25,633 nucleotides of DNA from Azoarcus sp. (GTDB lineage: Bacteria; Pseudomonadota; Gammaproteobacteria; Burkholderiales; Rhodocyclaceae), in NCBI GenBank assembly GCA_023230755.1, contig JALNWS010000035.1, positions 1 to 25,633 on the forward strand, written 5' to 3'. A program made the translations under genes and the position numbers. Every line of letters starts with the position of its first letter. Positions within the stretch are counted from its first letter, which is position 1. The notes under the pieces are model-generated. The model saw nothing but the letters and a program-made list of their open reading frames with translations, was not told where the DNA came from and did no database searches. Positions 22,891 to 25,633 of this stretch are shown here, piece after piece.

Positions 22891-22910
22891 GGCCGGCAGC
22901 ATCGCCGGCC
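22891..22910 (-). other. Strong stem-loop in the flgG leader
   Basis: GGCCGGC (22891-22897) and GCCGGCC (22904-22910) are a perfect seven-base GC stem with a six-base loop. It begins about 6 bases after the start site predicted from the sigma-54 promoter at 22927-22942. No T-tract follows on the minus strand, so a 5' stabilising or regulatory hairpin is more likely than a terminator of flgF transcripts, although either is possible. Confidence 0.5.
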
Positions 22911-22926
22911 ATCTCGCGATTAACAA

Positions 22927-22942
22927 TGCAAAAACCGTGCTA
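22927..22942 (-). promoter_or_regulatory. Sigma-54-type promoter upstream of flgG
   Basis: The minus strand reads TAGCACGGTTTTTGCA, matching TGGCACG-N4-TTGCW at all positions but one (A for the first G of the -24 GG). The -24 G and -12 GC are exactly 12 bases apart. The start is predicted near 22916, giving a leader of about 100 bases before the flgG ATG. The site lies in the only large gap of the flg block, which supports its use as an internal promoter for flgGHIJ. Confidence 0.7.
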
Positions 22943-22975
22943 ATCGCCGCCTTACCCCTGACCGCCGTCGCGAAA

Positions 22976-23710
22976 TCAGCTGCTTGCCAGCAACTGGGCC
23001 GCTGCGCGGTCGTTTTCTTCTGCAGTGCTGAGCAAGCGCGTCTGCATCTCGAACTGACGGCCCAGTGAAATCATGGTCACCATCTGGTCCACCACGTTCA
23101 CATTGCTGCCCTCGAGATAGCCGCCGGCAGTTTTTACCGCCTCGTCTGCCGCTTGCGGCAAACCGTCGCTGGAGCGAAACAGGCCGTCTTCACCACGAAT
23201 CAGCGCGGCTTCGGGCGGGTTGACCAGCTTCAGCCGGTCAACCGTGTTCACCACGCCCTGCCCAGCCTGCAAGGCCGAAATCGTGCCATCGTTGCCGATG
23301 ACGATTTCGGAATCGGGCGGCAGGGAAATGGGGCCGCCATCACCGATCACCGGCAAACCGCTTCGGGTCTGCAGGATGCCGTTGGCGCTCACCTCCAGAC
23401 TGCCGTCGCGGGTGTAGGCCTCGGTGCCGTCGGGCATCTGCACCGTCAGCCAGCCCTTGCCCTGAATCGCGACGTCATAGGCCCGGCCGGTGGCCTGCAT
23501 GGGGCCGGCACTGAAATCGGTTGCGACACTGGCATCGACCGCAAATGCGCGCGTATGCATTGCATCGGTCTGAACCTCGACTGCGCGCAGCTTGTGCATC
23601 TCGGTGCGAAAGCCGGTGGAGGTGGCATTCGCGAGGTTGTGCGACACCGCGGCCTGCTGGTCGAGCGTACCCTTTGCACCCGTCATGGCGGTATAGATCA
23701 GGCGGTCCAT
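22976..23710 (-). CDS. flgF: Flagellar proximal rod protein FlgF
   Basis: The 244-residue protein begins MDRLIYTAMTGAKGTLDQQAAVSHNLANATSTGFRTE, the FlgF form of the rod N-terminal motif. IQGKGWLTVQMPDGTEAYTRDG in the middle and GGYLEGSNVNVVDQMVTMISLGRQFEMQTRLLSTAEEND at the C-terminus are typical. FlgF is a proximal rod subunit. Length fits (about 245-251). The ribosome site AGGGGAG is 8 bases from the ATG, and the flgE stop is 28 bases upstream. Confidence 0.96.
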   Translation of the reverse strand: MDRLIYTAMTGAKGTLDQQAAVSHNLANATSTGFRTEMHKLRAVEVQTDAMHTRAFAVDASVATDFSAGPMQATGRAYDVAIQGKGWLTVQMPDGTEAYTRDGSLEVSANGILQTRSGLPVIGDGGPISLPPDSEIVIGNDGTISALQAGQGVVNTVDRLKLVNPPEAALIRGEDGLFRSSDGLPQAADEAVKTAGGYLEGSNVNVVDQMVTMISLGRQFEMQTRLLSTAEENDRAAAQLLASS

Positions 23711-23738
23711 GTCGCGCTCCCCTTAGTCTGAAGTTCGA

Positions 23739-25073
23739 TTAACGCAGGTTCACCAGGGTCTGCAGGATCTGATCCTGCGCCTGAATCGACTGCGCGTTGG
23801 CCTGGTAGTTACGCTGCTGAACGATCAGCTGCACCAGTTCCTGGGTGAGGTCTACGTTTGATTCTTCGACCTGGCCCGAACTCAGCGTACCCAGCACACC
23901 GGTGCCCGGCGCCCCGACCGTCGGCTGCCCTGAGTCGTAGGACTCTGCCCACAGGTTGTCGCCCAGCGAGACCAGCTTCTGCGGACTGGAAAAGTTTGCC
24001 ATCGCAAACAGACCAAGGTCCTTGATCTGACCGTTCGAATACGTCCCCTGCAACACGCCGTTGCTGCTCACCGAGATCCCGGTCAAGCCACCAGTGGTAT
24101 AGCCATCCTGCCTCGGCGAGGTGGTCACCGCCGAACTCGTGTTCCACTGCGTGGACGTTGCCAGATTGAGCGAGAAGGTCAGGTCATCCGCACCAGTTGC
24201 AAGCTCGGCTGCGGTCCGGGTGACGGAAAAAACACCATTGCCGGCAACCGTCGTATCGGGTACGCCAAAGGACGTGAAGGCAATCGATCCGAGATTCTCA
24301 AGCGGCTTGCCCGTAGAAAGCGTCGGGTCGGCAGGATCCGGAACGACATCGTTGCTCAAACGACCGTAGACACTCCAGGTATTCGGTGCCACACCGCCGA
24401 CGTCGGCGTCGCGAACGAAGAACAGGCTCATCAGCGAGCCATTACCCAGACTGTCGTACACGGTCATCGAAGTCGTGTAGTTGTAGCTGTCAACCGGAAT
24501 GGACGTCGCAGTAAGGAAACTGTTGATATCACTGCCCACCGGCGTCTGGTCCAGCGGGTTATGTGCCGTTGAATCGAGATTGAGCCCGACTGACGCCGTG
24601 GAGGTTTCGTTCGGGTTGACGTTCGAGGTGTCGATCTGCAGCACCGACGGCACCCCCGAAAAAACCGTCGTTCCACCCGAGGTCGTGGCCGCATACCCGG
24701 TCACCATGTCACCGCCAGAATTGACGATGTGGCCGTTTTTGTCGACGTCGAACTGGCCATTGCGCGAATAGGCGATCGAGCCGTCCGTACTTTCGAGCCG
24801 GAAAAAACCGTTGCCACTGATGGCAATATCGAGCGGATTGCTGGTCGCCGTAAGCCCGCCCTGCGTGAAGGACTGCGACACTGCAGCCACCTGCGTACCG
24901 ATTCCGATCTGCTGGGACGATATCCCGCCCGTCATCGCAGAAGCGTAGGCATCGGCGAAGATCGTTCTGCTCGATTTGAAGCCCACCGTGCTGCTGTTGG
25001 CAATGTTGTTGGAAATTACGTCAAGCGCCTTGGAGGACGCATTCAACCCGCTCAAACCTTGCTGGAATGCCAT
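23739..25073 (-). CDS. flgE: Flagellar hook protein FlgE
   Basis: The 444-residue protein begins MAFQQGLSGLNASSKALDVISNNIANSSTVGFKSSRTIFADAYA, the diagnostic FlgE start. SQSFTQGGLTATSNPLDIAISGNGFFRL follows, and the C-terminal helix is EESNVDLTQELVQLIVQQRNYQANAQSIQAQDQILQTLVN. The middle (about residues 150-350) is the variable Ser/Thr-rich surface region. FlgE polymerises into the hook, the universal joint whose length FliK controls. It is longer than the Salmonella protein (403). The ribosome site GGAGG precedes the ATG, and flgD ends 15 bases upstream. Confidence 0.97.
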   Translation of the reverse strand: MAFQQGLSGLNASSKALDVISNNIANSSTVGFKSSRTIFADAYASAMTGGISSQQIGIGTQVAAVSQSFTQGGLTATSNPLDIAISGNGFFRLESTDGSIAYSRNGQFDVDKNGHIVNSGGDMVTGYAATTSGGTTVFSGVPSVLQIDTSNVNPNETSTASVGLNLDSTAHNPLDQTPVGSDINSFLTATSIPVDSYNYTTSMTVYDSLGNGSLMSLFFVRDADVGGVAPNTWSVYGRLSNDVVPDPADPTLSTGKPLENLGSIAFTSFGVPDTTVAGNGVFSVTRTAAELATGADDLTFSLNLATSTQWNTSSAVTTSPRQDGYTTGGLTGISVSSNGVLQGTYSNGQIKDLGLFAMANFSSPQKLVSLGDNLWAESYDSGQPTVGAPGTGVLGTLSSGQVEESNVDLTQELVQLIVQQRNYQANAQSIQAQDQILQTLVNLR

Positions 25074-25088
25074 GATCGTTCCTCCGGA

Positions 25089-25633
25089 TCAGAGAATCTG
25101 CTTGATGTCGGAAACTTTGAAGATGCCCAGTGACCCGACCTGAACATCGGTGCTGCTGGATCCACGAATCACGCTGCTGACCGAGCCGAACTCGAGCGTG
25201 CGTGCAACAACACTCTCGTCGCCCTGCGTCGCGGTGACACTCAGCGTGTAATTGCCATCCGCTGCGCGACTGCCGTCGGTGGCCGTACCGTCCCAGATGA
25301 AGTTCTGGCTGCCTGCCGCCACGTCGGTGACGGTCAGGGATGCCACCTCGAGACCGGACGAATCCTTGATGGAGAGCACGACGTTGTCGGCCGGGCCGTC
25401 GAGTTCGAAGCCGCCAACAGCCCCCGCCTCGGTGAGTTGCAGGCTCCTGCCCTCGACCAGTACGCCACGCCCCACCAGCGATGCCGCCTGCAGGCTTTCT
25501 CCGGAAGACTGCGACTCCAGCAACTGCGTCATCAGGGTATTGAGCTTCTCGATGCCCTCCACCGTGCTCAGCTGAGCCAGCTGGGACGTAAGCTCGGCGT
25601 TCTCCATCGGGCTCATCGGATCCTGATTCTGCA
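25089..25633 (-). CDS. flgD: Hook-capping scaffold protein FlgD (5' end outside window)
   Basis: The minus-strand frame is open to the edge of the window and the visible N-terminal end reads QNQDPMSPMENAELTSQLAQLSTVEGIEKLN. This is the conserved FlgD segment that normally lies about 50 residues after the start, so the true start is beyond the window. The remaining part includes SLVGRGVLVEGRSLQL and a FlgD Ig-like region ending in FIWDGTATDGSRAADGNYTLSVTA. The C-terminal Tudor-like end is VRGSSSTDVQVGSLGIFKVSDIKQIL in pattern. FlgD caps the growing hook and is exported before FlgE. An internal ATG at 25616 should not be taken as the start. Confidence 0.94.
   Translation of the reverse strand, partial: QNQDPMSPMENAELTSQLAQLSTVEGIEKLNTLMTQLLESQSSGESLQAASLVGRGVLVEGRSLQLTEAGAVGGFELDGPADNVVLSIKDSSGLEVASLTVTDVAAGSQNFIWDGTATDGSRAADGNYTLSVTATQGDESVVARTLEFGSVSSVIRGSSSTDVQVGSLGIFKVSDIKQIL

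Overview
This window looks like a chromosomal segment of a GC-rich, motile betaproteobacterium. The flagellar proteins, the HisJQMP-type transporter and the very high GC third-position bias fit the Azoarcus/Thauera/Aromatoleum group (Rhodocyclales) best. That placement is recalled family resemblance, not a search result. The sequence is densely coding: no gap exceeds about 210 bases and there are no RNA genes, insertion sequences or CRISPR arrays that I can see.

Left part (1-5300). The 3' end of an ABC-transporter ATPase gene is translationally coupled to a HAD-family phosphatase gene. These converge, with a 3-base gap, on a complete polar amino-acid ABC importer read on the minus strand (binding protein, two permeases, ATPase). 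An isolated minus-strand ATP-grasp enzyme gene follows.

Middle part (5400-15299, plus strand). Two tandem paralogous diguanylate cyclases (GGEEF, with RxxD inhibitory sites) lie directly upstream of fliJ. Then come fliK and fliLMNOPQR: hook-length control, the basal-body protein FliL, the switch proteins FliM and FliN, and the type III export gate FliO/P/Q/R. A consensus sigma-54 promoter (TGGCACG-N4-TTGCT) precedes fliK. A convincing intrinsic terminator separates fliK from fliL, so fliL-R probably has its own promoter.

Right part (15402-25633, minus strand). The rod/hook cluster reads flgD (partial), E, F, G, H, I, J, K, L and ends in a small lipoprotein gene of unknown function 7 bases after flgL. 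A second sigma-54-type promoter lies in the 159-base flgF-flgG gap, followed by a leader that can form two stem-loops. The fli and flg blocks converge at about 15300-15400 on a short gap holding a GREP-like inverted repeat.

Together the genes encode late basal-body, export-gate, rod, hook and hook-filament-junction parts. c-di-GMP synthesis is encoded next to them, which suggests local coupling of second-messenger signalling and flagellar function. The most interesting items are the paired diguanylate cyclases with a shared unrecognised N-terminal region, the orphan lipoprotein at the end of the flg operon, and the sigma-54 promoters that split the flagellar blocks.
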